A stretch of DNA of 64,000 nucleotides from Pohlia nutans (taxonomy: Eukaryota > Streptophyta > Bryopsida > Bryales > Mniaceae): assembly GCA_022496805.1 (NCBI GenBank), contig CM040100.1, positions 23,155,009 to 23,219,008 of the forward strand, written 5' to 3'. The notes under the pieces are model-generated. The model worked only from the letters and a program-made list of their open reading frames with translations. It did not search any database and had not been told where the DNA came from. Below, piece after piece: positions 11,967-22,835 of this stretch. Numbering within the stretch: position 1 is the stretch's first letter; every line of letters begins with the position of its first letter. Position numbers and translations under genes: made by a program.

Positions 11967-12506
11967 CCCTTTAACGTCCCGATTCAACACTATTTTCAAA
12001 TAAGCGTTATAAAATGTTTGATGGAAACCAAAAATAGGGTTGATGGTCAAAGCAAAGTTGTAAATGTCAATGTGAAGATCACATCTGTACGGTTGGATTT
12101 ATTCTATTTTTATTTAATATTTTTAAATTAATTTTGCACGGTTTTCTTTTGAAATTCAATCTTAAATCCCAAATTAGCACAATTTAAAAAAAAAATATGG
12201 TAATGAAATTGGAATAACATGCACTACGAGATGGTATGGTTTCCATTATTTGATTCTACTTATTTTGGAAAATCATATTTAAGATCCCACTTTTTGAACT
12301 AAGAATGAAACTTGACATAAACCAATTCTGTTGTTTTTCTAAAACTCACAATAACCTATTTTGAACATCAAACCCGTACAAAGGATAGTCAACTTGCTCA
12401 AGAACCAAAAGAAATTTTGGTGGATGAAAAATGTCTAATTTGGATGAGAATCCAGCAGTTTCAATCTGTGCGTCGTCCACATAGTGGACGCTGGCGCGTT
12501 AAAGGG
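11967..12506 (+). mobile_element. 540-bp TTAA-flanked MITE, family A copy 1
   Basis: TTAA flanks both ends (11963-11966 and 12507-12510). The ends are CCCTTTAACG and the exact inverted CGTTAAAGGG. A second copy of exactly 540 bp lies inverted at 46690-47229 with its own TTAA flanks and similar sequence along its length. No coding frame of note is present. Precise insertion at TTAA is supported by the neighbouring empty target at 11887-11903. Confidence 0.85.
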
Positions 12507-12510
12507 TTAA

Positions 12511-13973
12511 GTTGGTGGTTAGAGCCGATTGGCATGACTGATATTTGAGAATTGAAATTGAAGAAATTCTTCAGTTTGTGGGAGGAACTGGCCACGATCC
12601 TACCCTTTTTGAAATCATCCAGGTATGGCTTCTTTATAATTGGTCATAAAAGTTATTTTACGGGATCTCAACCAATCCAGTGGTCACCATTCCTAAGAAT
12701 TTGTCAGTTTTTTTTGTTTTTTTTTTCCTTGAGATTTTTGTATTCAGTTGGTCAAGTGCCAATTTCCATCGGTCAAGTTGTAACAAACTATCGGTTCTTT
12801 GTCTTCATTGTGAAGATTTCAAGATAAATTTCAGAATTCAAGCTATTTTTGGTGCAAATAAATCAGATCTACCCTTTTTACATCTACTTATGGTAGAGGG
12901 TGCAACAATCGTCACTTTTAGCAAAAACGACACCTTTTCTTGCTCAAAACAATGTGGAGTATATTTTCTTGCAAAGACTATATGGAATGGTGAAGACAGG
13001 CATTTGTCACATAACATTCTTTAGCATCCCCACTGTTCACCCTTGGGAATCAACATCGCAAGCCATAATCATTGTAGAAATGGTAATCTTCTGGAGAGTA
13101 AAAGCCATCTTTAGTTAATGATGGCTTGGCAGCTCAACAAACTTATGTTTTTTTTAATAGTTTCTACATGCTCCACATCATCAGGTCCTTGTTCATATGT
13201 TGATTCTCTGCACAAGCAAAGGGATATGTTGCAGTACTAGCTAAAGAATGTTACGCACCTTTTTTTGGAATGTCATAAAATTAGTTAGGACTTTAAAGTG
13301 AAAATTAAACAGATTCCTATTTCGTCCCACTAAAAGGGGTAAAAAAAACCTTTGAGTTCGTTACACTCCCTATTAATATGCTAGTCTCAATTTGCTTGTC
13401 TTCTCCAAAAAATACTAAAATCACCAATATTTGGAGGAAAGTGCTTTATAATAGATACTTTCATAGATATTTATTTCTATCAATTTTTTCCTTACCTGGC
13501 TACATTTCAGGGTGCACCTCGCTCTACCAACAGAAAAACAAAAAGAATCGGCTGCCCACGAGGGGTTGCTTATATTGTTGAAAATTCGTGTGAAATTTCT
13601 TGAGATTTCTTGCTGTTATTACACTTTTAAGGAGTTTGACCCATTACCAATCTAACGGACATGGATGAAAATGGTTGACATGAACATCATTGATTCCAAA
13701 AAGTGGGCTTTGGGTGTATGGCAATGATATGTCCTTGAGATCATAAACCAGTACGTCACTGTGCTCTCCCGGGCGGAATGATTCTTTGTCAAAGATGGTC
13801 ATGGGAAAGGTATGTGCTTTACATTGACAATGTTGTTGGGGCTCTTTGAATTTTTATCAAAATCTTTTTCAACTTTGTTTTAACTTAATAGATTAATAGG
13901 AAATGGTTGACTTCAACATTTATTTTCTGCAGTGTCAAAACAGTTTTATAGTAGCAATGATCTATTATGTTAA
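12511..13973. other. AT-rich intergenic DNA, nothing recognised
   Basis: Short open frames occur but none looks like a known protein and none is flanked by consistent splice sites. The stretch ends at 13970-13973 in a TTAA followed by CCCCTAAAGGACCAAGG, one end of a TTAA-type element whose partner end I cannot fix. Confidence 0.4.
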
Positions 13974-14005
13974 CCCCTAAAGGACCAAGGACTGTGGGGT
14001 AACCG

Positions 14006-14090
14006 ATTTATCGTGGTTACCAACTTATTGTGGTTACTGACTTATCGTGGTTACCGACTTATCGTGGTTACCGACTTATCGTATTACCTT
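14006..14090 (+). repeat. 20-bp tandem repeat, about 4 to 5 copies
   Basis: Units of the form CGTGGTTACCGACTTAT repeat head to tail with a few substitutions. The array lies just inside the TTAA-type end at 13974. Confidence 0.75.
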
Positions 14091-14345
14091 GGCAACTTTG
14101 ATAGTAATTAAATTATTTTCAAAATTGTTGAAATTTTGGAAATTACAATTTTTTTTAAAAAAAATTATGGGAAAAATAAGAATATGAAAGAATATTTCCT
14201 AAAATTTGAAAAGTCGGGGTCTAGTTTTTTAAAAATAAATAATCATTCGACATGAAAGTGTCGAAGCTACCATGGTACTACGGTATTTCTACCTTAGGGA
14301 TTAGATGTGGGGTTATAGGTTGTGCTAAGGTAGAAACACCCATAA

Positions 14346-15035
14346 CTTGACAATGCACCCAAAACCAACACGTAGACTGACCCATAATGTTCAACAACCA
14401 AACTCAATGCCACTTGTATAGAAATTTTGTCAACCAATCAACTTCTTGCACTGTTACTTATAATACACTACTTTTTGCTAATACCGTAGTAGGAAGGCAG
14501 GGTCGGCAGAAAATAATTCTCCAAAAAAATGCCGGAAAAATAAATAAATTTATCAAGTGTTTTGTCGAAATCAACAAAAACAAAGTCAACAAAAATTGTA
14601 GACAAAAAACAAAGGAAAATGTTTAGCTGCTAGTAAAATTTAATGTTAGTTATTAATAGCCGAATTTTTAATAATTATTTTTGAAAGTGCTGACCCCTAC
14701 TTTTTGAACTTTTATTAATTATTCGACACCAAAGTGCCGACCCTGCCTTCCTACTACGGTAGTGAGGGTGGGTTTATAGTAAGGGAAGGTAATTAGTGAA
14801 GGTAACACTAAAATGTAAAATCAGTGCAAAATGAAGATTTCAACCACTCAATAAAAATTTCAACCCTCCCCAATTTCATGATTTTGCACCATAGAGCGTG
14901 TCTTTGGAATTAGTACCATATGCACTATTAGCAAAAAGTAGTGTAGTCAATTCCAAGAAGCAACTTGGACTAGTTTGTGGAATCACATGTTCACAAATTT
15001 GGGATAGTCTAGTTGTTGGTTTTGGGTGACGATTA
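14346..15035. repeat. Inverted-repeat pair enclosing MITE G copy 2
   Basis: The segment at about 14346-14481 (CACCCAAAACCAACA ... CTACTTTTTGCTAATA) recurs inverted at about 14926-15035. The family G element at 14484-14759 sits between the arms directly after the left one. This looks like an older foldback element into which the G element inserted. Confidence 0.6.
14484..14759. mobile_element. 276-bp MITE, family G copy 2, perfect TIRs (TA target)
   Basis: The ends begin CCGTAGTAGGAAGGCAGGGT and the right end is its perfect inverse; identity of the inverted ends runs over about 25 bases. TA flanks both sides (14482-83, 14760-61). The interior is AT-rich and related to 11038-11355. The perfect TIRs suggest this is the younger of the two copies. 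Confidence 0.85.
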
Positions 15036-15182
15036 ACTTTTTTCACTTTGAAAATTTGTTGAAATTTCATTTTTTAGAATTAAATTATGGAAAAAATTGC
15101 ATTCTTCACGATTTATATTTTCCTATGAACAAAAATCACAATCCGCCTTCTACTCATACTGCATGTAGGCTAGAAAGCTTAA

Positions 15183-15613
15183 CCCTTAATTGCTTGAGTA
15201 TCCATTTTTTGGACAATGTACAAATTCCATCCATCATGAACTTTTTGCAGTGTAGATTTTTAACTATAGATTTCATGGGAAGTTAGCTTCATGCATGTGT
15301 GATCCGATTAGAAAGGGGATGATTTGTGAAATTTTTATGACTCATTTTCATGTTGTAGTGATTCACCCAAAATTTCGAAGATTTAAGTGTAAAAGTGCTC
15401 TTGATTACAAAAGAATTTTGAATTTTGAGTTTCAAATTTTATACAAAAATATTAGTGACAACAATCATAGATCTAACCGTATGGATAGAATCTAAAATTT
15501 GTAATGTACAACTTTTATTCATACGTCAAGTTCAAAATATCCCTCCTAATTGCATTTTATAATGCATCTTTGCAAAACTGCCGAATTTGGAGAGGGCTCT
15601 TGGCATTTAGGGG
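15183..15613 (+). mobile_element. 431-bp TTAA-flanked element, family C copy 2
   Basis: TTAA lies at 15179-15182 and 15614-15617. The left end is CCCTTAATTGC and the right end GGCATTTAGGGG. The interior matches 6192-6750 but lacks a central block, consistent with internal deletion. The left end matches that of the copy starting at 63547. Confidence 0.7.
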
Positions 15614-15866
15614 TTAAGTTATTGGTTATGGGTGATTTGACCTTACCGTACACATGAACTTTTAGGTGCTCTGATCTTGGAAGTCCTGCATATGACCCGC
15701 ATTACAGAGGTGGGTCCTCAATCAAGACAACAAGGACGAGATTTTTTTTTTTTTTTTTTTTTGGCACAAATTGAAAAGAATCAATTGCAAGGAGAAAAAA
15801 ATACACAGCCACCACGACAAAAGCCACGGGGTGGAAGAGAGAAGAAAACTACCTAGTGAAGTTTAA

Positions 15867-16432
15867 CCCTTCAAGGACCAAGGCTGATTTTCCAAGTTCG
15901 GTCAGCTCACTGTGGAATGAGTATTGGTCCTCAATTCTTGAGATTTTTTGTGGTGATTCTACTCTTTGTAACGAAGATGGGATGGTAATTTGTGTACGTA
16001 GGTGATGTACAAATCAAAAGATACAATCATGCAAAGGTGAAAAACCTAATTGCGGGCAGCTCCTAAATTTTTTCATACAATGAGCTATGCATCTGAATTT
16101 TTGCACACAATGAGCTAACACCCTCATGCACACAATTGCCAAATTCATATTACCAAATTTGAGACTAAACTTTGCATTTTCGGCATTTTCAGAAAGTTTC
16201 AAATATGGGCAACATGCCAAAAAAAAGGTGCAACCAACTTTAAAGCTTATAATCTTACTATTGAAGAACCCTGAACGGTTGAAAATTTGTAGGTTGTAAT
16301 AAATTCAAGTTGCTTGAAATATCCTACGATTGGATTGGTCAAAAAGGTCATAGATCAAAAAATATTTGTCTTTTTATGAGAAGGGGTACTTTGGAGTGTT
16401 TAGAGAGGAATATAGTTGTGGTCCTTTAGGGG
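15867..16432. mobile_element. 566-bp TTAA-flanked element
   Basis: TTAA lies at 15863-15866 and 16433-16436. The left end is CCCTTCAAGGACCAAGG and the right end TGGTCCTTTAGGGG, which are inverted with one mismatch over about 14 bases. No coding frame is seen. Confidence 0.6.
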
Positions 16433-17124
16433 TTAAAGGGTTGTAGGTCACCCAAGGACGAGAATTATTGACATCAATCAATCTCTCAAACCAAATCTTT
16501 CTTCTTCTTCTTTAAGCTGGCGAAACATAGCCAAAAAGTGAAAGTATTTTTAAAAAGAGCTAAATTTAAACTAAAATACATTCTTTTATAGGCAAAATAT
16601 TCATCAACTTTGACATGTTTTCATCCATTTGAGCAAATTCTCAATCAGCTGAAATCTATATGAAAGTGCTACAATGTTTGTTTCATTGGTGTCACCTGTT
16701 TGAAAACTGAAAAATCCCAGAAAAATCTAGATTGATATCAATGAGTTGACTCACCAGTCAAATGCAGTCTGTTGGTCGTTTCGAGCTTTCCACTTTTAGT
16801 ATAAAACCCACATGCAAAGCGAAAAAAAACATGTGAAACATGTATGTACAGGCATGTCTGATGACTCGTTTTCAAATGCCATTGACTAAAACCAGCCTTG
16901 ATATCATACCTCCCACTTGGTTTGACTGAGTGATGACTGAGCAACTAAGGTTGATTGTCCTATTACCAACCACTTAAGCAATCTGACCTATATTTGGCAG
17001 TGGTAAATCCGGAAAAAAATTATGACCGCGTTCGAAATAGGATTTCATGAGGATTGCAAAAAATTGCAATTTATAATTTGCATTTCTCAATTTTATACAA
17101 AATTCCAAAGTGGAAAGTAACCTG

Positions 17125-17285
17125 TGACCCAAATCCAACCTCTAGGTTTCCCCATATCCACACCATGTGGTGCTAACTTTCACTCATAATGATACCCAAA
17201 ACCACCAACTATTTCTTCGCAATGCTTGGCGTGCCATTGGTCTACTTGAATAGTGAAATTGGTGGTTTTGGGTCTCAACTGTGGT
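17125..17285 (-). repeat. Dispersed repeat K, copy 2 (inverted)
   Basis: This is the reverse-complement relative of 11600-11760, sharing the ACCCAAAACCACCAAC block and the CCACACCATGTGG block. Confidence 0.5.
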
Positions 17286-17419
17286 GGCCCCAAGAAAAGT
17301 CTACATGTCATAATTGGGGGAGTGGTTGGTAATAGGACAACCAACCCTAGGAGAAGGATTTATTTTTTATTTTTTCTCTCTTTAATTTTTTTTTTTAACA
17401 TCAACTTCACCCGCTCTAA

Positions 17420-17722
17420 GAGCAGGGCCACCCATGCCCTCCTAGAGTCTCTCACACTCAAGAAGTAGATGAAAAGTGCCAAGGGCCCTTCCAAAATGCC
17501 TCTTGACTCTGGATCCTAGCGTGTTAGAAATTGGGCCTTCAAATCACTATTTAGTTGACTATATCCTCACATTCTACTTGTGATTGGTCCATTGACTATT
17601 TGATGCGCACTTTTGATACGTGAAGGGCGTGCAAGGGTGGGGGAGTGTGAGTGCAAGGGCCCTTCAAATGTAGATGAATAATTTCAGCGAGTTAGTCCTA
17701 GCGTGCATGGGTGGGAATGCTC
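17420..17722. mobile_element. 303-bp Tourist/Harbinger-like MITE
   Basis: TAA flanks both sides (17417-17419, 17723-17725). The ends are GAGCAGGGCCACCCATG and an inverted CATGGGTGGGAATGCTC. A three-base TAA target and a GAGCA start are the PIF/Harbinger (Tourist) pattern. Its length equals that of the element at 39137-39439. Confidence 0.75.
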
Positions 17723-19557
17723 TAAAGCCCTCGGACGTTAATGCAAGCACTGTTCACTCATGGGCCCCATTTTCTGAAATTTCCATTTTGAGCACCCTAG
17801 GGTCTTTTTTTGGAATTTTGTTTTTGCAAATTTGGAGCCTATGGCCCAAATTTCGTTCAGGGGACCGCCTTGAGAATTTTAAACACTTGGTAGAGGGGAT
17901 TATTTTTTAAGGTGGGCTCTACATGTTCAAAATAGGGGGCAGTTTTTGTCCTCTTGCATTAACATCCGGGGGGGATTTAGAGAAATTCCAACTTCACAGG
18001 CAAATCACAGTTCAGTCAGTTTGGCTCGTCATGAGCAGCAGTCATAGAATTCAGGCACAGTAATTAGCTGCAAAATTCTTCACTGAAATCTACTGTAAGT
18101 TAGTGCCAAAATATTCAATCAGAGTGAGGAAATCTCTGCTTCTGTGCCCAAATTTTCAACTCCCGCACAGAATTTGGATACTTTTCAGTGCCTGGAAGTA
18201 CACTTTCAGTACTCAAAATTTCAAAATGTACATCACAAAGTACCAATTGTCTGATTGGAGCTCACAGTTACTGGAAATTTGTAGATCATTCACTACACCA
18301 GTTATTGCCATTAGTGTGAGTCACAGTAATTCAGTATTCTCACAGTAATTGTGGTGCCTATTAGAATGACAGTGTGAGTCACAGTAATTGACAGTATTTG
18401 AGAATTTTTGTAATAATTTATTATGTATGGTGAGAAAGAGAATCTTAGAAAACAATCACAATATTTGGGCAGAAAAATTAATTATTTGGCATGACCAGCT
18501 GCCCCTGACGGCCGGTTACGATCATAGTGGTTTCAACTTAACCCCTAAATGATAGAGGGGGTAAGGGCAAAATCTAGATGTGTTATAAAATGTTACTTCT
18601 GCAACTTTGATGAAGTTTGGTCCAAAAGAGAAAAATGAGAAGCATGATGTTTAGTAATTATCAATATAGTCAAATTTCCAAAAATAGTTTTAGATACTCA
18701 TTGAATGAATTTAGAAGCATTTATCATTTAAAATTCACTAAAATTACAAATTTTATTTTTAGAATTTGAAATTTGGTATGATTGGTTAAAACTAGACATT
18801 CTATACTAAATTTTAAAAAGGCAAAATTTTCAAATGAGAGAACATCATTAGTTTCCAAAAATAGTAAGTTTTAAAACACTAAGACAATACTGAGGTCTTT
18901 GTCTTTGAAAAATTCCTTAGTGAACCTCAATATTGCAAATGAACTGTATAAAACAATACTAGAACATGGTTTCTGCCCCCAAATTTGACAAAAAATCAAA
19001 ACTTGAAAAATGTCATTTCCTGACCATGGACAATTCCTGTTGTTGAGGCTGCGACCAGAAAATGGTCAATCAGTCACATAGGCTTAAAACTTGGAGAGAA
19101 TTCATATACTCTTAGATGGAAGTCCGACACTACTAGTTCTCAAAATGTATATCACAAGGTACAATTTGTCTAGATTGGAAAAGATTGGAGATGCACCCAA
19201 TTGTCAGTGTTTTACCGATAAGATGATGGAATTATAATTTTGTGTATGTTTTAATAGTAATTTTACCTTAAAAATTGCAAATCAATTCACTAGTAGAAAA
19301 GAGGTACTTGGACACAGTCATAACCTACATTATCCTCTTAGGCAAGTTTAATCCCAAAACGTCTTAACATGCCTTTGCAGCAAATAGAATATGGTGTGTT
19401 TTTTGTTGTATTTAGAATGGATCCACACCTTTAATGGGTTTGAGTTTCAAAGAGAAGTTGAAATTTAGATCAATGCAGTTCTAGTGAGCTATTGGTATCC
19501 CAATTTAGAGCTTCTTGGTGGTAGCAAATGTCAATTATATGATAGCATAGATATAAA
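17723..19557. other. Intergenic repeat fragments, no gene seen
   Basis: A TTAA followed by CCCCTAAATGATAGAGG at 18538-18558 is a TTAA-type end; a possible partner (CGTTTAGGAG then TTAA) is near 20006-20019 but the pairing is uncertain. A block at about 18420-18515 containing CATTTGGGC/ATATTTGGGC and TTTGGCATGACC recurs in intron 12 of the PDR gene (33145-33245). Confidence 0.4.
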
Positions 19558-19648
19558 CTCCGGTCTCAAGCAAGGCCGGCGTGAATAAAGTGTCTGTTCG
19601 TAATGACAGTGATTCAGTGTCCACCGGAAAAAGGGTCATTGGGACAAA
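19558..19648 (+). repeat. Dispersed repeat H, copy 2
   Basis: It shares ACTCCGGTC, GGCCGGCGTGAATAAAGTG and CCACCGGA blocks with 22073-22166 and, inverted, with 2350-2430 and 36395-36480. Confidence 0.6.
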
Positions 19649-19699
19649 ACTACTCACCCCTCTTGGGGATAGACACTATAGTGGCCAGTAACTAGAAAT

Positions 19700-20560
19700 T
19701 AAATTAAACACTAAAAAGAAGTCTTGAATTCGTGGATGGGTATTGGTTGGGTATAAGGTAGTTATTATTGAGGTTGCTGAATGCCAAGTCATGTGCTTTG
19801 TGGTTGGTTGATGAGGGCGTTATATTACAGTTGGGTGGTCCGGGTTCGATACTAGATGGATCCGTTTGAGCAGTATTGTAATATACATGACTTGGTGTTG
19901 TCAGTGAGTGTATTATAGGCAGGAAAGAATAAACCAATCAACTGCCCACGTCCTCAGACAATTGCTACAATGTCGTACGATAGAGTATATACTATCTCCA
20001 TAGGACGTTTAGGAGTTAACAACGAGTCCCCATAGGCCACCCGTGCCCACTTTGGAGAGTGGTGCCGACACTCTTTCCCATCTCTCCAAGCACAGTTATT
20101 GAGATATATATTTGTTATCAGAGAGTGAGCTAGCCCGCACTCAATACGGGCCGGCTCAAACCAAAAGCCTCAACTGCCCTCAAGAGCGGGTTCACTTTTT
20201 TTCTTTATTTATATTTCCACTATAAATAGTGCTGGAAAGCTTTACAAAATAATAATATTTCCACCATGAACGGTACTTAGAGACTTTGCAAAAAATAGGT
20301 GCCACCATTTCAAGACCGGGCCACCATGGGGACAAACAAGATCCCTTACACTCACTTTCCAATAAACAATGCCCAAGCTCACCTATTGTCACAGAGAGGT
20401 ACGAGTCTATGATGGGGAGAGGCTCTAAGTGGAGCTATCCAAGGTCCGTTCAACCAAACGACCAAAGTGTGAACACCAAGGGTTATAAGGGCCTCCTTCC
20501 ATGCAGAGTGGGACCGGTCTTGATAATTAGTTCTTTACTGTAAAAAAAAAGCACAAACCA
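19700..20560. other. Possible decayed retroelement fragments
   Basis: GGTTCGATACT near 19835 resembles a Pol III B box, and TTATCAGAGAGTGAGCT near 20116 resembles a degenerate initiator-tRNA-Met primer binding site (usual form TGGTATCAGAGC). No paired LTRs or gag-pol frame can be seen, so this is only a hint of SINE or LTR-element debris. Confidence 0.25.
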
Positions 20561-21190
20561 CTTTAATGCACACCTTGGTAGAGCAATTCAATAGTTAAAA
20601 TTAAAAACTCTTCACAAAACAACCAATCATGTGGGTTACCGATGGCATGGTGATGTGGGTGGCTTTGCAAGTCCGCTTTCAGTAACACTCACCGAACATG
20701 GGTGAGAGTTGGGACCTCATTTTTTGTCCTTTAGCTGAATCCACCGGCCCGATGCTCACATGGATGCCCGCCCTAAGTTTGTAATGGAATACTAGTTTGA
20801 TTTTAAAAATCAAACATAAGGCATTTTTCCATTTCCGTTGTCAGAACTTGCCTTAATTTTCAAAGAGATTCCAACTAAAATATGTTTTATTCAAATACCA
20901 TATGAATTTTTAGATTATTTGTTTGTGTAGTTTAGTCAATAAACCTAAGTAGGTTTGACTTTTACTTTGAGTCAACTTTTACTTCAGATCTATTTTTCCC
21001 AACTTTGAATCCAATTTTCACAGCCACAGAAACTACCTTATCTATTCCTGGAACAACTGAAACAAGTCAAAGCCGCCACTTGTTCTTTTTCTTTTTTTTT
21101 TTTTTTTCTCCTTCAGGTGCCCAGTTCAGTGTGGCAGACACAAGTCAAACATTCCAGCCTCTGAACAAGGTGATGATCGATGTCATGCGG

Positions 21191-21654
21191 CTTCTAGAAG
21201 CGCAAACTGACCAAGTAAAAAAGAAATATAATTGAAAAAGAATAATATAAAAAATTTCTAATAAAGAAATTGTAATATTTTAATTGTGGAAAATTTAAGT
21301 TATAGAATTCAACATAACATGTGCTAAATACAGAACATTCTTTACTTCTAGAAGCGCAAACTGACCAAGTAAAAAAGAAATATAATTGAAAAAGAATAAT
21401 AAAAAAAAATTTCTAATGAAGAAATTGTAATATTTTAATTGTGGAAAATTTAAGTTATAGAATTCAACATAACATGTGCTAAATACAGAACATTCTTTAC
21501 TTCTAGAAGCGCAAACTGACCAAGTAAAAAAGAAATATAATTGAAAAAGAATAATATACAAATTTTCTAATGAAGAAATTGTAATATTTTAATTGTGGAA
21601 AATTTAAGTTTTAGAATTCAACATAACATGTGCTAAATACAGAACATTCTTTAG
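21191..21654 (+). repeat. Tandem triplication of a 154-bp unit
   Basis: Units start CTTCTAGAAGCGCAAAC at 21191, 21345 and 21500, with spacings of 154 and 155. The copies are nearly identical, differing at only a few bases, so the triplication is recent. The unit carries no gene. Confidence 0.9.
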
Positions 21655-22072
21655 CTAATATTGCAGCACACCCTTTTGCTTGTACAGAGAATCAACATGA
21701 ACATGAAATTGATAATGTGGAACATACAAAAACTACTAAAAAACGGATTTTTTATATGAGCTACCAAGCCATTTTTAGCTAAAGGTGGCTTTGATTCTCC
21801 GGAAGATTACGATTCCTGCAACTATTATGGCCTAGGATGCTGATTCCAAAACAATTCATTTTTAGCTAAAGGTACACTAAAATCACCATATATTGTGGCC
21901 CACAACATTTTTGAATGGCCATTCTAATAAAAAAAATCTAAAATATTTTGGTAAAATTCATCCAAATTTGATGGAAATATGTTCAAACGGATGAAACATT
22001 TTGCAAACAGATATGAATTTGTCAAAATGGATGATTGAATGTACCCACAACAATTATCCACCCAAATAGATA

Positions 22073-22166
22073 GAAACTCCGGTCCTCTTTCAAGGCCAAC
22101 GTGAATAAAGTGTTTGTTCGTAATGTTAATGACCCAGTGCCCACCGGACAAAGGGCCATTGGAACC
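22073..22166 (+). repeat. Dispersed repeat H, copy 3
   Basis: This is close to copy 2 at 19558-19648, sharing GTGAATAAAGTGT(T/C)TGTTCG and CCCACCGGA. Confidence 0.6.
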
Positions 22167-22484
22167 AATTATCCACCCACAGTATATGGCGATTTCAATG
22201 TAGTACGACTAGTACCCTATAAATTACACAATGAAGTGACTCTCATTGATAGATTCAACCTTTTTAACATTCATTTTCACTTCTTTTTTTCATACTAAAA
22301 CGAAGCCAAAAACCTAGAAAGTTTCAATCGACTGGCATTGTTTACAGATCAGGTTGCCGATTGTTTTGTTTCCATATTCACAGTTTTGACATTGGATGAT
22401 CTGGTTGTGCATGACCTATTTACATCCTTTTTCAGTTTTTCTAACTGTTCATATTACAGTGTAATCTGAATGATTGAATCTCTA

Positions 22485-22707
22485 AAGGACCAAGGATTTG
22501 TGGTTTTAAAATGACAAATTCAATTGATCGTATTGTGAAAAATCAATAATTCAAATGAGACCAAATTTCATATCACCGGAATCGATGAAAAAAATTCCAT
22601 GTGTTGATCAAGAAACAACAAAACTTGAACAAAAGGAAGTCCATTCAAAATTGCTAAGAAAAATACTAAAAATTATACTAAAAATTGACATCACGAGTCC
22701 AAACATT
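22485..22707 (+). mobile_element. Family D element, copy with degraded left end
   Basis: CTAAAGGACCAAGGATTTG begins a block shared with 34135, 36992 and 60329 (AATTCAATTGATCGTATTGTG; CATGTGTTGATCAA). The TTAA target is not recognisable on the left, and the right part runs into a 46-bp tandem repeat at 22708-22815. Confidence 0.6.
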
Positions 22708-22815
22708 ATAACCATGTTTCATCTTGTCATTGATGCTATGTGGCCCAAAAGTCATAACCATGTTTCATCTTGTCATTGATGCCATGTGGTCCAAAAGTCA
22801 TAACCATGTTTCATC
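22708..22815 (+). repeat. 46-bp tandem repeat, about 2.3 copies
   Basis: Units contain ATAACCATGTTTCATCTTG and ATGTGG(C/T)CCAAAAGTC and follow head to tail with few changes. Confidence 0.8.
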
Positions 22816-22835
22816 CGTTTAGGGGTTTGAGTTAG

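Noticed and set aside
13974..16432. A single 2.46-kb TTAA element joining the end at 13974 to the end at 16432
   Set aside because: The ends match over about 14 bases, but other TTAA-type ends lie between them (15183, 15613, 15867) and 15867-16432 is a better pair; the 13974 end is left unpaired.
20100..20180. An LTR retrotransposon defined by a primer-binding-site-like sequence
   Set aside because: There is no second LTR, polypurine tract or gag-pol frame; one degenerate motif is not enough.
21191..21654. CRISPR-like array
   Set aside because: The units are long (154 bp) and contiguous without unique spacers, and the DNA is nuclear plant DNA; it is an ordinary tandem repeat. The same applies to the 41-bp array at 59957-60155.
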